From: an uncultured Prevotella sp.
Lineage (GTDB): Bacteria > Bacteroidota > Bacteroidia > Bacteroidales > Bacteroidaceae
Direction of reading: 5' to 3'
Assembly: GCA_947095945.1 (NCBI GenBank)
Contig: CAMUQM010000006.1
Location: 1-26,179, forward strand
Length of the DNA: 26,179 bases
The stretch's first letter is position 1. Each line of letters starts with the position of its first letter. The position numbers were made by a program, and so were the translations under genes. The notes beneath the pieces were generated by a model. That model was not told the DNA's origin, did no database searches, and saw only the letters and a list, made by a program, of their open reading frames with translations. Positions 1 through 7,763 of the stretch are shown here, piece by piece.

Positions 1-51
1 AGCAACTGACTCTTAATCAGTGGGTCTAGGGTTCGAGTCCCTAAGGGTGTA
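1..51 (+). tRNA. tRNA-Lys (anticodon CUU), 3' part only
   Basis: The 5' acceptor strand and most of the D arm lie outside the window. What remains folds cleanly. There is a 5-bp anticodon stem (5-9 with 17-21) around a 7-nt loop with CTT at 12-14, a variable loop, a 5-bp T stem (27-31 with 39-43) with a TTCGAGT loop, and the 3' acceptor strand 44-50 followed by discriminator A51. CUU reads AAG, so this is tRNA-Lys. CCA is not fully encoded after position 51. Confidence 0.93.
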
Positions 52-56
52 CAAGC

Positions 57-90
57 AAGGATTTCCTAATGTAAGGAAATCCTTTTTTGT
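57..90 (+). terminator. Intrinsic terminator of the tRNA-Lys unit
   Basis: A perfect 11-bp stem (57-67 with 74-84) with a 6-nt loop is followed by a T-rich tract with TTTTTT. It starts six bases after the tRNA end and separates the tRNA from the peptidase gene. Confidence 0.88.
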
Positions 91-136
91 TTCTTTATTT
101 TTTTCTATATCTGCGGTATAATTCGATTATTTTGTG

Positions 137-144
137 TAAGTTTG
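137..144 (+). promoter_or_regulatory. Bacteroidetes -7 box (TAAGTTTG) just ahead of the S8 peptidase
   Basis: TAAGTTTG is an exact match to TAnnTTTG. It ends only 6 nt before the ATG at 151, so transcription would begin at or very near the start codon. I see no convincing -33 TTG at 19-21 nt upstream. If this box is used, the mRNA is nearly leaderless. Confidence 0.5.
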
Positions 145-150
145 CAGACT

Positions 151-1572
151 ATGAAGCAAACTTATCTCAAAAGTTATATTATATTTTTACTCATTTTGAC
201 CAGCACTTTTCTGTGGGCCTCTAAGAAAAGTGGTGGTCTGATAGGTTATCCTGGAGGAAAGTGTTATATGTTTCGTGTCACTCTGAAAGACAAGAACGGC
301 ACACCTTATTCCTTGGATAAACCAGAGAAATTCCTATCGAAAGCTTCTATTCTTCGACGTGAACGTCAGGGTTTAAAGCTTGATTCAACAGACCTTCCTG
401 TGTCACCTGATTATATTCAACAAATCACTAAAAAAGGTGGTAAGGTTGTGGCGGTGAGCAAATGGAATAACTCTGTTCTTGTTCGTGGTAATAATCGCCA
501 AACATTAGAAGATTTAAAGGTATTATCTTTTGTGAAAGATAGTAAGCTGGTATTTGTTTCTCCAGACTCTATTCGTCCATTCTCTCAGCGAGTACGTTAT
601 AATACTGAACTACAATCTCTTGATTCAACCATTCATGACTATTATGGTATGGGGAAGGGACAGATCGAGAGTTTGAATGGTAGAAAGTTGCATAACCTTG
701 GCTTTATGGGGCAAGGAATGACAGTAGCTGTGTTGGATGCCGGTTTTATGAATGTTGATAAAATCCCTGCTTTTAAGAATCTTAATATAAAAGGTACGCA
801 TAATTTTGTGGCGGGCTATGACAATGATGTTTATAAAGAGATGGATCATGGTACCAAAACACTATCAACAATAGCAATGAATCAGCCTACGGTTTTTGTA
901 GGAACAGCGCCAAAAGCTGATTTTTGGTTGCTGCGTACGGAAGATTATTCGACAGAGAGTCCAGCTGAAGAAGACTTTTGGATAGCTGCTGTAGAGTTCT
1001 CTGATTCTGTAGGTGTAGATGTTATTAGCTCGTCTTTGGGCTATCATGGTTTCGATGATAAAACTATGAATTATCGTTACTCAGACTTAAATGGTAAGAC
1101 AGCAGCTATATCTAAGGTCGCATCTCGTTTAGCAAGTAAGGGAATGATTCTTGTAAACAGTGCTGGTAATGATGGTATGGGTGTGTGGAAGAAGATTAAT
1201 GTTCCTGCTGATGCACATGATATTCTTACCGTGGGTGCTGTTTCTCTTGATAAAATTAATGCTCCTTTCTCATCAATTGGACCTACCGCTGATGGGCGAG
1301 TAAAGCCTGATGTGATGGCTTATGGCTGTCCTGCGAACGTTGTATCGGGTAGGGGATATATTATACCTGATAATGGAACATCATTTGCATGTCCACTAAT
1401 CGCTGGTATGGTTGCTTGTTTGTGGCAGGCATTCCCAAACAAGTCAGCCAAAGAGATAATAGACCTTGTGCGTCAAGCAGGAAGTAACCATCAATATCCA
1501 GACAATATCATGGGTTATGGTATCCCTGACTTTTGGACAGCCTACCAGTCTGCTACTCGCTATAATCAGTAA
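151..1572 (+). CDS. Secreted S8-family (subtilisin-like) serine peptidase
   Basis: A 473-residue serine endopeptidase of the subtilase family, predicted to act outside the cytoplasm. The N-terminus has a signal-peptide shape (Lys near the start, then the hydrophobic run YIIFLLILTSTFLW). The catalytic triad is visible in order: Asp196 in VAVLDAGF, His233 in DHGT, and Ser411 in NGTSFACPLIAG, with the oxyanion Asn340 in NSAGN. An N-terminal region of about 170 residues before the Asp probably acts as a propeptide. I see no type IX secretion C-terminal domain after the catalytic part. The reading frame opens at a TTG at 142, but the ATG at 151 gives the better signal peptide and is preferred. The gene lies 28 nt before xseA on the same strand, so the two may be cotranscribed. 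The substrate cannot be inferred. Confidence 0.92.
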   Translation: MKQTYLKSYIIFLLILTSTFLWASKKSGGLIGYPGGKCYMFRVTLKDKNGTPYSLDKPEKFLSKASILRRERQGLKLDSTDLPVSPDYIQQITKKGGKVVAVSKWNNSVLVRGNNRQTLEDLKVLSFVKDSKLVFVSPDSIRPFSQRVRYNTELQSLDSTIHDYYGMGKGQIESLNGRKLHNLGFMGQGMTVAVLDAGFMNVDKIPAFKNLNIKGTHNFVAGYDNDVYKEMDHGTKTLSTIAMNQPTVFVGTAPKADFWLLRTEDYSTESPAEEDFWIAAVEFSDSVGVDVISSSLGYHGFDDKTMNYRYSDLNGKTAAISKVASRLASKGMILVNSAGNDGMGVWKKINVPADAHDILTVGAVSLDKINAPFSSIGPTADGRVKPDVMAYGCPANVVSGRGYIIPDNGTSFACPLIAGMVACLWQAFPNKSAKEIIDLVRQAGSNHQYPDNIMGYGIPDFWTAYQSATRYNQ

Positions 1573-1600
1573 TGATTAGCCATACAAATAATTTGGAAAG

Positions 1601-2905
1601 ATGAACAAAGCACTATCGCTTTTTGAATTAAATAGCCTTGTATCAGAAGTTATAGACAGTTCAATGTCACGTTCTTATTGGGTAGAAGCAGAGTTATCTG
1701 AAGCCCGTGAGAATCGTGGACACTGTTATATGGAACTGATTGAGAAGAACGAAGGTAGCAATGTACCTATAGCACGCGCTTCTGCTAAGTGTTGGAGCAA
1801 TGTTTGGATGCTTATTAAGCCTGCTTTTATTCGAATAACAGGACAGGAAGTGCGTGCAGGAATGAAGGTAATGTTACAAGTTCATGCTCAGTTTCATCCT
1901 CAGTATGGTTTCTCTTGGATAGTTGATGATATCAATCCTGAGTACACGATGGGTGATATGATGCGTAAACGTCAGGAGATTATCCGCCAATTGAAGGCTG
2001 AAGGCGTATTTGAACTGCAAAAAGAACTTTGCCTTCCAATGTTTGCTCAACGCATAGCAGTAATCTCTTCTGAAACCGCTGCAGGTTATGGCGACTTCTG
2101 TAATCAGTTAGAAACAAATGAGTATGGTCTCTACTTTCATGTAGAATTATTCCCAGCTGTTATGCAGGGTGACTATGTTGAACAGAGTATAATTGATGCT
2201 TTGAACCAAATTAATAGTCGTGAAGATGATTTTGACTGTGTTGTTATCATTCGTGGTGGTGGTGCAACAGCTGACCTTAGTGGCTTTGATACTTTAAATC
2301 TTGCAGAAAATGTGGCAAATTTTCCATTACCAATCATAACAGGTATTGGACATGAACGTGATGAGAGCGTTTTGGATATGGTATCATTCCAACGTGTGAA
2401 AACGCCGACAGCTGCAGCAGCTTACCTCATTGATCATCTTGCAACAACATTAACAAGAGTTGAGAATGCACAGGCTGCGATTGTTGAAGGGGTTAAAAGA
2501 GCCTTGGAGGTAGAGAAAATGCGTATCCAGCATATAGGTACACATATTCCAGTATTGTTCTCTGTTGTTCGTACAAAGCAGGAAGCAAGGCTTGATGGCT
2601 TATCTCAACGTTTTCTTATGAAGATGAAAGAAGTTATAAAACAAGCTGACTTTCATTTGAGTACGTTACAAAATCGTATGTTACCTACACTGCAGAATCG
2701 ATTGTCTCGTGAGCAACATCGACTTGAAATACTTGAGCAGCGGGCAAGATTGCTTGATCCTTCTTTACTTTTAAAGCGTGGGTATAGTATTACATTGTGT
2801 AATGGGAAGACAATTCGTAACGCTAAAGAGCTTAAGAAAGGTGATACAATAACAACGCGTTTCGAAAAAGGAGAGGTTGAAAGTAAGGTTGAACATTTAT
2901 CTTAA
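1601..2905 (+). CDS. xseA: Exodeoxyribonuclease VII large subunit
   Basis: The large, catalytic subunit of exonuclease VII, which degrades single-stranded DNA from both ends into short oligonucleotides and acts in mismatch repair and DNA damage tolerance. At 434 residues it is close to the family length. Order: an N-terminal OB fold (about residues 5-110, with the conserved YWVEAELSE and HCYMEL segments), the nuclease core with VISSETAAG (about 151-159), the IIRGGGATADL motif (Arg218), GHERDE (His251) and the TPTAAAAYL motif, then a long helical region and the C-terminal LLKRGYSI segment typical of XseA. The next gene encodes the small subunit. Start codon ATG 1601; there is no Shine-Dalgarno, only an A-rich leader. 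Confidence 0.96.
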   Translation: MNKALSLFELNSLVSEVIDSSMSRSYWVEAELSEARENRGHCYMELIEKNEGSNVPIARASAKCWSNVWMLIKPAFIRITGQEVRAGMKVMLQVHAQFHPQYGFSWIVDDINPEYTMGDMMRKRQEIIRQLKAEGVFELQKELCLPMFAQRIAVISSETAAGYGDFCNQLETNEYGLYFHVELFPAVMQGDYVEQSIIDALNQINSREDDFDCVVIIRGGGATADLSGFDTLNLAENVANFPLPIITGIGHERDESVLDMVSFQRVKTPTAAAAYLIDHLATTLTRVENAQAAIVEGVKRALEVEKMRIQHIGTHIPVLFSVVRTKQEARLDGLSQRFLMKMKEVIKQADFHLSTLQNRMLPTLQNRLSREQHRLEILEQRARLLDPSLLLKRGYSITLCNGKTIRNAKELKKGDTITTRFEKGEVESKVEHLS

Positions 2906-2946
2906 AGGAGTATATTATTCCATATAATATTAAAGTAAATAGAGCA

Positions 2947-3135
2947 ATGAAAGAAGTTAAATACGAAGAAGCAGTTCGTCAGTTAGAAGCAATTGTTGAT
3001 AAAATGGAGCGTGGTGAACTTGATATTGATTCTATGGCAACCCAATTAAAACAGGCACAAGAGTTGGTAAAACTCTGTAAACAAAAGCTGAAGCGTACCG
3101 ATGATGAGATTCAGAAGCTTTTAGAAAAGCAATAA
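2947..3135 (+). CDS. xseB: Exodeoxyribonuclease VII small subunit
   Basis: A 62-residue helical protein that binds XseA in several copies. The conserved block YEEAVRQLEAIVDKMERGEL followed by a heptad-like helix rich in Lys, Gln and Leu is characteristic of XseB. It lies 41 nt after xseA on the same strand, the usual operon arrangement. Length is in the normal 60-80 residue range. Confidence 0.95.
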   Translation: MKEVKYEEAVRQLEAIVDKMERGELDIDSMATQLKQAQELVKLCKQKLKRTDDEIQKLLEKQ

Positions 3136-3190
3136 AGCTCTTTCTTCTTGTTTAGAAAATAAGAAGTAAGTTTAATTAACTTGTCATTTG

Positions 3191-3222
3191 GTTGCATGGT
3201 AAGATAATTTTGTTTACTTTTG
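3191..3222 (+). promoter_or_regulatory. Promoter of ilvE
   Basis: The -33 element GTTG (3191-3194) is separated by 20 nt from TACTTTTG (3215-3222), an exact TAnnTTTG. This predicts a start near 3229 and a leader of about 34 nt. Confidence 0.8.
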
Positions 3223-3262
3223 TAGATAATTGTCATGAATAATAACTTAACACGAAAATAAT

Positions 3263-4279
3263 ATGAAGAATATAGAATGGTCAAGTTTATCATTTGGCTA
3301 TATGCCAACAGATTATAATGTTCGTTGTTACTATCGTAATGGTAAGTGGGGTGAGGTAGAAGTCTGCTCAGACGAGTATCTTAAACTTCACATGGCTGCA
3401 ACTTGTCTTCATTATGGTCAAGAGGCTTTTGAAGGATTGAAAGCATATCGTTGTCCTGATGGTAAAGTGCGTGTTTTTCGTGTAGAAGAAAATGCAGAAC
3501 GTCTGCAGAATACAAGCCGTGGTATCGTAATGCCTGAGGTTCCAACAGACTTATTTGTTGAAATGGTTAAGAAGGTTGTTCGTCTTAATCAGGAATATAT
3601 CCCACCTTACGAGAGCGGTGCATCACTCTATATTCGTCCATTGTTAATCGGTACATCTGCTCAAGTGGGTGTTCGTCCAGCAGCGGAATATTGCTTTTTA
3701 ATCTTTGTTACCCCTGTTGGTCCTTACTTCAAGGGAGGCTTCTGTGCTAATCCTTATGTCATTGTTCGTGATGTCGATCGTGCTGCCCCATTAGGAACAG
3801 GTATGTATAAGGTGGGCGGTAATTATGCTGCATCACTCAAAGCTAATCGTCGTGCACATGAGCAAGGCTATGCTTCAGAGTTCTATCTGGATGCAAAGGA
3901 GAAGAAGTATGTTGATGAGTGTGGTGCAGCTAACTTCTTTGGTATTAAGGATAATACTTATATCACCCCTAAGTCAAGTTCAATCTTGCCTTCTATTACC
4001 AACAAGAGTTTGATGCAGATAGCAGAAGATCTTGGCATGAAGGTAGAGCGCCGTCCGGTTTCAGAAGATGAGTTGGATAGTTTTGAGGAGGCAGGTGCTT
4101 GTGGTACAGCTGCTGTTATCTCTCCGATATCGCATCTTGATGATATGGACACTGGTAAGGTTTATAACTTCGGTGACAAGCCAGGACCATGGTCAACCAA
4201 GCTTTATGAAACTCTTCGTGGCATTCAGTATGGCAAGATAGAAGATAAGCATGGTTGGACTACTGTCGTAATTGAGTAA
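3263..4279 (+). CDS. ilvE: Branched-chain amino acid aminotransferase
   Basis: A PLP-dependent fold-type IV transaminase that interconverts Leu, Ile and Val with their 2-oxo acids using glutamate/2-oxoglutarate, in the cytoplasm. At 338 residues it belongs to the longer, eukaryote-like BCAT group. Visible motifs: LHYGQEAFEGLKAY (substrate and PLP pocket), the cofactor lysine Lys183 in MYKVGGNYAASL, DECGAANFFGI, and GTAAVISPI, the phosphate-binding loop of this fold. It has its own promoter and a strong downstream terminator, so it is probably monocistronic. An 8-codon ORF (3235-3261) sits one base before the start. It is not rich in Ile, Leu or Val and gives no support for attenuation. Confidence 0.95.
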   Translation: MKNIEWSSLSFGYMPTDYNVRCYYRNGKWGEVEVCSDEYLKLHMAATCLHYGQEAFEGLKAYRCPDGKVRVFRVEENAERLQNTSRGIVMPEVPTDLFVEMVKKVVRLNQEYIPPYESGASLYIRPLLIGTSAQVGVRPAAEYCFLIFVTPVGPYFKGGFCANPYVIVRDVDRAAPLGTGMYKVGGNYAASLKANRRAHEQGYASEFYLDAKEKKYVDECGAANFFGIKDNTYITPKSSSILPSITNKSLMQIAEDLGMKVERRPVSEDELDSFEEAGACGTAAVISPISHLDDMDTGKVYNFGDKPGPWSTKLYETLRGIQYGKIEDKHGWTTVVIE

Positions 4280-4328
4280 TATTTTATAAAACGAAAATAC
4301 TTCTACAAAGATAGATAGAGAGTATTAG

Positions 4329-4385
4329 GATTTGCTTCAAAGCTTAGGTTTGCCTTTAGCAACGCTTTGAGGCAAATCTTTTTCT
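4329..4385 (+). terminator. Intrinsic terminator after ilvE
   Basis: A 15-bp stem (4329-4343 with 4364-4378, one G-T pair) is followed by TTTTTCT. The loop of about 20 nt contains a second sequence that can also pair with the 3' arm (around 4346-4354), so two alternative stems are possible. Confidence 0.85.
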
Positions 4386-4713
4386 ATTGTTAGGAGGGTG
4401 TTAGGATAAGTTTTATTTACTTTAGTGTAGTACAATTCTTTTCTAACAGTAAGTAAATGTAGCTTCTTTCAGCTATATAATGCAAAGCGTTTAACACTCA
4501 ACACCATTAGTGTTTACTAACAACACTACATGTGCTGAGCAATAACACTACATGTGCTGGGCAACAAAACATTAAGAAAAAAAGTAAGAGAGGCTCATTA
4601 TTGTCGATAGAGTATATAGTAAAACACTATTGACACACATATATGAGAAGTTTTATAAGGCAACACAAAAAAGTTTAATAATTGTGTGTAAAATCATATT
4701 TTTAAGTCGATTG
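4386..4713. other. Long spacer before the ferritin gene, no ORF
   Basis: Apart from the 22-bp tandem repeat at 4522-4564, I see no gene or RNA fold of note. A short inverted repeat AACACT...AGTGTT (about 4494-4515) precedes the tandem repeat. Confidence 0.6.
4522..4564. repeat. Two tandem copies of a 22-bp repeat
   Basis: Copies start at 4522 and 4544. Each reads AACACTACATGTGCTG then R, GCAA. They differ at one base (A or G) over 21 aligned positions. The core contains the palindrome ACATGT. I have the impression that similar sequences occur in other Prevotella spacers, but I cannot confirm that here. Confidence 0.85.
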
Positions 4714-4745
4714 TTTGGAATAATAACAATAAAGTTGTAATTTTG
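4714..4745 (+). promoter_or_regulatory. Promoter of the ferritin gene
   Basis: TTTG (4714-4717), a 20-nt spacer, then TAATTTTG (4738-4745): a full match to the Bacteroidetes consensus. It predicts a leader of about 58 nt ending in the purine-rich AAGAAGAAGAA before the ATG. No obvious Fur or OxyR operator can be called by eye. Confidence 0.88.
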
Positions 4746-4810
4746 TAGTCGGAATTATTATTGGTGACTAACGAAGTAAGTAATTAATTACTAATTAAAA
4801 AGAAGAAGAA

Positions 4811-5296
4811 ATGAATATATCAAAGAAGATGCAGGATGCGTTCAATGCGCAGATTGTGGCAGAAATGTGGTCGTCAAATCTCTATTTGCAGATGGCCTGT
4901 TGGTTCCGTAAGGAAGGTTGGAAGGGCTTTTCAGGCTGGATGTACAAGCAGGCAGAGGAGGAGAGACAGCATGCAATGGACATGGCTCAGTTCGTTCTTC
5001 ATCGTGGTGGTGAAGTCGTTCTTACCAGTATTGATGCTGTTAAGACCAGTTGGACTGATGCTAAGGAGGCTTTTGAAGACACATTTGCGCATGAGCAGAA
5101 AGTTACAGAACTTATCAATAAGCTGGCAGACGTTGCTGATGAGGAGAAAGACCGTGCATCACAGAACTTTATTGCTAAGTACATTGATGAACAGGTAGAA
5201 GAGGAGATGAATGTTAAGGATATTCTCGATTCATTCTCTCACTTGTCAAGTCATGCTATTGCACATATTGACAGCAAGCTCGAGCAGGCTCGTTAA
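4811..5296 (+). CDS. ftnA: Bacterial non-heme ferritin
   Basis: A 161-residue iron-storage protein expected to form a 24-subunit shell that oxidises Fe(II) and stores it as a ferric mineral. The ferroxidase residues are all present: Glu18, Glu51, His54 (in EEERQHA), Glu95 (in FAHEQKVT), Gln128 and Glu131 (in DEQVEEE). They align with E. coli FtnA residues 17, 50, 53, 94, 127 and 130 with a constant offset of one. Length is normal for the family. The gene has its own promoter and terminator, so it is probably monocistronic. A Fur-family gene lies in the same window at 16485, but direct regulation is not shown. Confidence 0.96.
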   Translation: MNISKKMQDAFNAQIVAEMWSSNLYLQMACWFRKEGWKGFSGWMYKQAEEERQHAMDMAQFVLHRGGEVVLTSIDAVKTSWTDAKEAFEDTFAHEQKVTELINKLADVADEEKDRASQNFIAKYIDEQVEEEMNVKDILDSFSHLSSHAIAHIDSKLEQAR

Positions 5297-5314
5297 GAGT
5301 TGAAAGGATATAAG

Positions 5315-5352
5315 AAAAGTGTCAAGGCATTTGCTTTGACACTTTTCTTTTA
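5315..5352 (+). terminator. Intrinsic terminator after ferritin
   Basis: An 11-bp perfect stem (5315-5325 with 5336-5346) with a 10-nt loop, followed by CTTTT. It sits 18 nt after the stop codon. The converging upxY-like gene ends at 5523, 170 nt away. That spacer shows nothing else. Confidence 0.88.
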
Positions 5353-5522
5353 TCAAATATTACAAAAAGAACGCCTAATTATTAGACTTTTTCCATTAAA
5401 TTCTCGGATACTTTTCATATAACTTTAGCGGAGAACCTTTTTAAGGGAGGGGTATAGTTGTTGTTATGTGTAATATTTTGTGTGATGTGTTATAAAGTAT
5501 TTGGTGAAAACCGATGTGGAAC

Positions 5523-6092
5523 TTATTTCCCCTTCGTGGGTACGCAGCACCAGCGAGATACTTTCAGCATTACGCCTATGCCTGGAATTTCTTTTAAGAG
5601 ATAATACTTCTTACTTGAGCGAACCAATCGTCCAGTCATTCCTTTTAGTGGTCCGAATTTTACAAGCACTTCGTCTCCTGCTTTTATTTGTGCTTCGACA
5701 GTAGAGACGAACTTGCGCATCGTTATCTCTGGATTACACATCAAACGGAATTCATACATCTGGTCATGAGGGATGAGAGCATATTCTCGTGATTCCTTAG
5801 ACTTCTTTACGACACTAATCTTATAGTTGGCTTCTTGTACAATCTTCTGAAATGAGATGTCTTCTCCAGACATTTTAACAAAGAGAAGATTACGAACAAC
5901 AGGACGTAAAACAGAATGAGGTTTACCATCAGGCCCTTCTACATCAACATATTGCTCTGGAACAAAACATTCCAAACCATGACTCGTAAAGTAGGTTCTC
6001 ACCTCTTCAAGCTTCAGTGTGAATAACCTTACTGCATACCAAGGCGCTCCATCATCAGTGACTCCGTCTATATAGTTTACTGCTTTTGTCAT
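5523..6092 (-). CDS. UpxY-like NusG paralog (transcription antiterminator)
   Basis: A 189-residue protein with the two-domain plan of NusG paralogs. The NGN domain (about residues 17-115) starts with WYAVRLFTLKLEEV and contains FVPEQYV and RPVVRNLLFVK. A C-terminal KOW segment follows, with AGDEVLVKFGPLKGMTGRLV (about 138-157). In Bacteroidales, UpxY proteins travel with RNA polymerase and prevent premature termination in the capsule or exopolysaccharide operon they head. Here no polysaccharide genes are near. Instead it is the last gene of a leftward trpF-trpG operon, 24 nt after trpG, with ferritin converging on it. Its target operon is therefore not evident. It is clearly not the housekeeping NusG, because it is short and has no secE or ribosomal protein neighbours. 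Confidence 0.85.
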   Translation of the reverse strand: MTKAVNYIDGVTDDGAPWYAVRLFTLKLEEVRTYFTSHGLECFVPEQYVDVEGPDGKPHSVLRPVVRNLLFVKMSGEDISFQKIVQEANYKISVVKKSKESREYALIPHDQMYEFRLMCNPEITMRKFVSTVEAQIKAGDEVLVKFGPLKGMTGRLVRSSKKYYLLKEIPGIGVMLKVSRWCCVPTKGK

Positions 6093-6116
6093 AGTATGTA
6101 CAAAAATGTTTATTTG

Positions 6117-6686
6117 TTAGATGTGTAACCAATTAGCCATAATTATCTTTCCGTCTGGCGTTAGAACGCTCTCTGGGTGAAACTGAATGCCGTAAATATT
6201 ATGCGTTCTGTGGCGTAATGCCATTATAAAACCTTCCTTGCTTTCAGCTATTATTTCTAAGCAATCAGGTAGATTAGCTCTTTCTATAACCCAACTGTGA
6301 TATCGCCCTACAGGGAAATGTTTTGGTAAACCTGAGAACAAAGGTGTATCAATAATCTGTGTTGTTTCTGTTGTTACACCATGAAAAACATCAGCCAGAT
6401 TCTTCAACTTAGCTCCGAAAGCTTCACCAATAGCTTGATGGCCCAAGCATACTCCCAAGATTGGTTTTATACCAGCATAATGCTTTATAACATCCAATAG
6501 TAATCCTGCTTCTGAAGGGACACCGGGACCGGGACTCAAGAGGATACGATCGTAGGTGTTCAAATCTTCAAGGGAAAACTGATTGTTACGAACCACCGTC
6601 ACATCAGCCCCTAATTCCTTGATGAGATGAACAAGATTATAGGTAAAAGAATCGTAGTTGTCAATGATAACACAATTTGTTCTCAT
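6117..6686 (-). CDS. trpG: Glutamine amidotransferase, anthranilate / aminodeoxychorismate synthase component II
   Basis: A class I glutamine amidotransferase subunit of 189 residues, which supplies ammonia to a chorismate-using partner (TrpE or PabB). Motifs: IIDNYDSFTYNL at the N-terminus, LLSPGPG (oxyanion strand), catalytic Cys80 in GVCLGHQAIGEAFGA, the FHG segment, and His170/Glu172 in IQFHPES. The adjoining upstream trpF (28-nt gap) points to tryptophan synthesis. PabA-type and TrpG-type subunits cannot be separated by eye and one protein may serve both, so the symbol is provisional. No trpE, trpD, trpC, trpB or trpA is in the window. Confidence 0.88.
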   Translation of the reverse strand: MRTNCVIIDNYDSFTYNLVHLIKELGADVTVVRNNQFSLEDLNTYDRILLSPGPGVPSEAGLLLDVIKHYAGIKPILGVCLGHQAIGEAFGAKLKNLADVFHGVTTETTQIIDTPLFSGLPKHFPVGRYHSWVIERANLPDCLEIIAESKEGFIMALRHRTHNIYGIQFHPESVLTPDGKIIMANWLHI

Positions 6687-6714
6687 TAGTATCTCAACTC
6701 TCTAAGCGATGAAC

Positions 6715-7380
6715 TTACTTAATCTTCTCAAGAAAACTCTTCAATGCTGCAACATCTTTTAGGGCAGGAGCAGTTTCAAACTTCTCGTTCACACTGATAC
6801 CATAGAACAGAGGATGAGAGAAAGTCTTGATTTTATCAGCCTCTTCGGCACCAATATTCCCACTTAAAAGGAAAGGAACCTTGCCGTCATAGTCTTCCAG
6901 AATACTCCAATCTTTTAGGTTATCTTGGATGTCAAAGAGGAAGTAGTCTACTCCCTCTGCATATTTCTTGTATTTCTCTAAGTCCTCACGTGTTGAGATA
7001 ACAAGACGCTTCATGATTTTAATTCCAGCATGAATGTCAGGGTCAAGAGTATGACGAAGATTGTCTACCATTACCATACTTTCTTCTCCATTAAGCTGAA
7101 CAACATCAAGATTGAAGTTAAAAACGCGTGTAACGATATTCTGTGGCATGTCATCAGCAAAAACACCACAAAGAATTGGTCTTTGGTGCTGTTGAGATAG
7201 CTCATGTGAGGATAAGTCGGATAGGCTACTATAGTCAGGGATAATACCAGCACATGATGATATCTGACTTACATAACGTTCGCTCTTAGGCTGGAAGTCC
7301 AAACCTACCCAGTCTATGCCAAGTTGAGAAACTTCGTGAATATTGTGGGCATCACGCATGCCACATACCTTTATAATCAT
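6715..7380 (-). CDS. trpF: Phosphoribosylanthranilate isomerase
   Basis: A (beta/alpha)8-barrel enzyme that converts N-(5-phosphoribosyl)anthranilate to the 1-deoxyribulose form in tryptophan synthesis. It has 221 residues, slightly longer than most. The general base Cys6 is in IIKVCGM, and the catalytic Asp150 is in YFLFDIQD. The phosphate-binding strand LLSGNIG is near the end. Two positions differ from the usual family text: VQLNGEE where VQLHG is typical, and GISVNEKFE where G(I/V)DLNSxFE is typical. Both catalytic residues are intact, so an active enzyme is likely. It is the first gene of a leftward unit with trpG and the upxY-like gene. Confidence 0.85.
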   Translation of the reverse strand: MIIKVCGMRDAHNIHEVSQLGIDWVGLDFQPKSERYVSQISSCAGIIPDYSSLSDLSSHELSQQHQRPILCGVFADDMPQNIVTRVFNFNLDVVQLNGEESMVMVDNLRHTLDPDIHAGIKIMKRLVISTREDLEKYKKYAEGVDYFLFDIQDNLKDWSILEDYDGKVPFLLSGNIGAEEADKIKTFSHPLFYGISVNEKFETAPALKDVAALKSFLEKIK

Positions 7381-7413
7381 ATAGATATAAAATTCTCAAA
7401 TACTTTTATGCTG

Positions 7414-7421
7414 CAAACTTA
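7414..7421 (-). promoter_or_regulatory. -7 box of the trpF-trpG-upxY unit
   Basis: On the minus strand this reads TAAGTTTG, an exact TAnnTTTG, 33 nt upstream of the trpF start. No clear TTG appears 19-21 nt further upstream, so the -33 part is weak. Confidence 0.55.
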
Positions 7422-7634
7422 CATAAAATTATCGAATTATACGCCTGTGAAGTGTAGAAAAGCTCTTTTCTTTAAAGGAAAGACGTATAAAAAGAAATGA
7501 TGTAAGGTCATTCCTATAAAATGATAGTATTATTAATGCATGTAAAGTGGAAATATTCTTGTTGGAAGATATAATAATATCTATCATATAGCGTTTAGAT
7601 GACATAGTAACTCTCAATAATACATTTTCGGCCT

Positions 7635-7763
7635 ATGGTTAGAATATTTACTTCTGAAGAACCTAAGCCGTCTGAAAAGACGCTTAATCTTATCCGACAG
7701 ATAGCTTATACCTATCGTGTTATTAAAATCAATGGGAAGATGCAAACCTTTTGCCTGAACTAA
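7635..7763 (+). CDS. Small conserved-looking protein (42 aa) upstream of rpe
   Basis: An ATG-initiated ORF of 42 codons that starts MVRIFTSEEPKPSEKTL and ends MQTFCLN. The stop codon lies only 7 nt before the rpe ATG, so the two are very likely cotranscribed and possibly translationally coupled. It is basic in its middle (Arg, Lys, Tyr) and has no signal or membrane segment. Its codon use resembles its neighbours. It has the look of a real small gene rather than a chance ORF: near-maximal packing against rpe, and an upstream near-match to a -7 box (TACATTTT at 7621). I do not recognise a function. A role as a leader ORF controlling rpe translation is an alternative. Confidence 0.7.
   Translation: MVRIFTSEEPKPSEKTLNLIRQIAYTYRVIKINGKMQTFCLN

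Noticed and set aside
3235..3261. 8-codon ORF just before ilvE as an attenuator leader peptide
   Set aside because: It has only one Leu and no Ile or Val run, no terminator/antiterminator pair between it and ilvE, and it ends one base before the start codon.
7429..7617. A 62-codon minus-strand ORF between trpF and rpe
   Set aside because: It is rich in Ile, Ser and Leu as expected of AT-rich noise. It has no start signal, no promoter of its own, and it sits over the upstream region of trpF.
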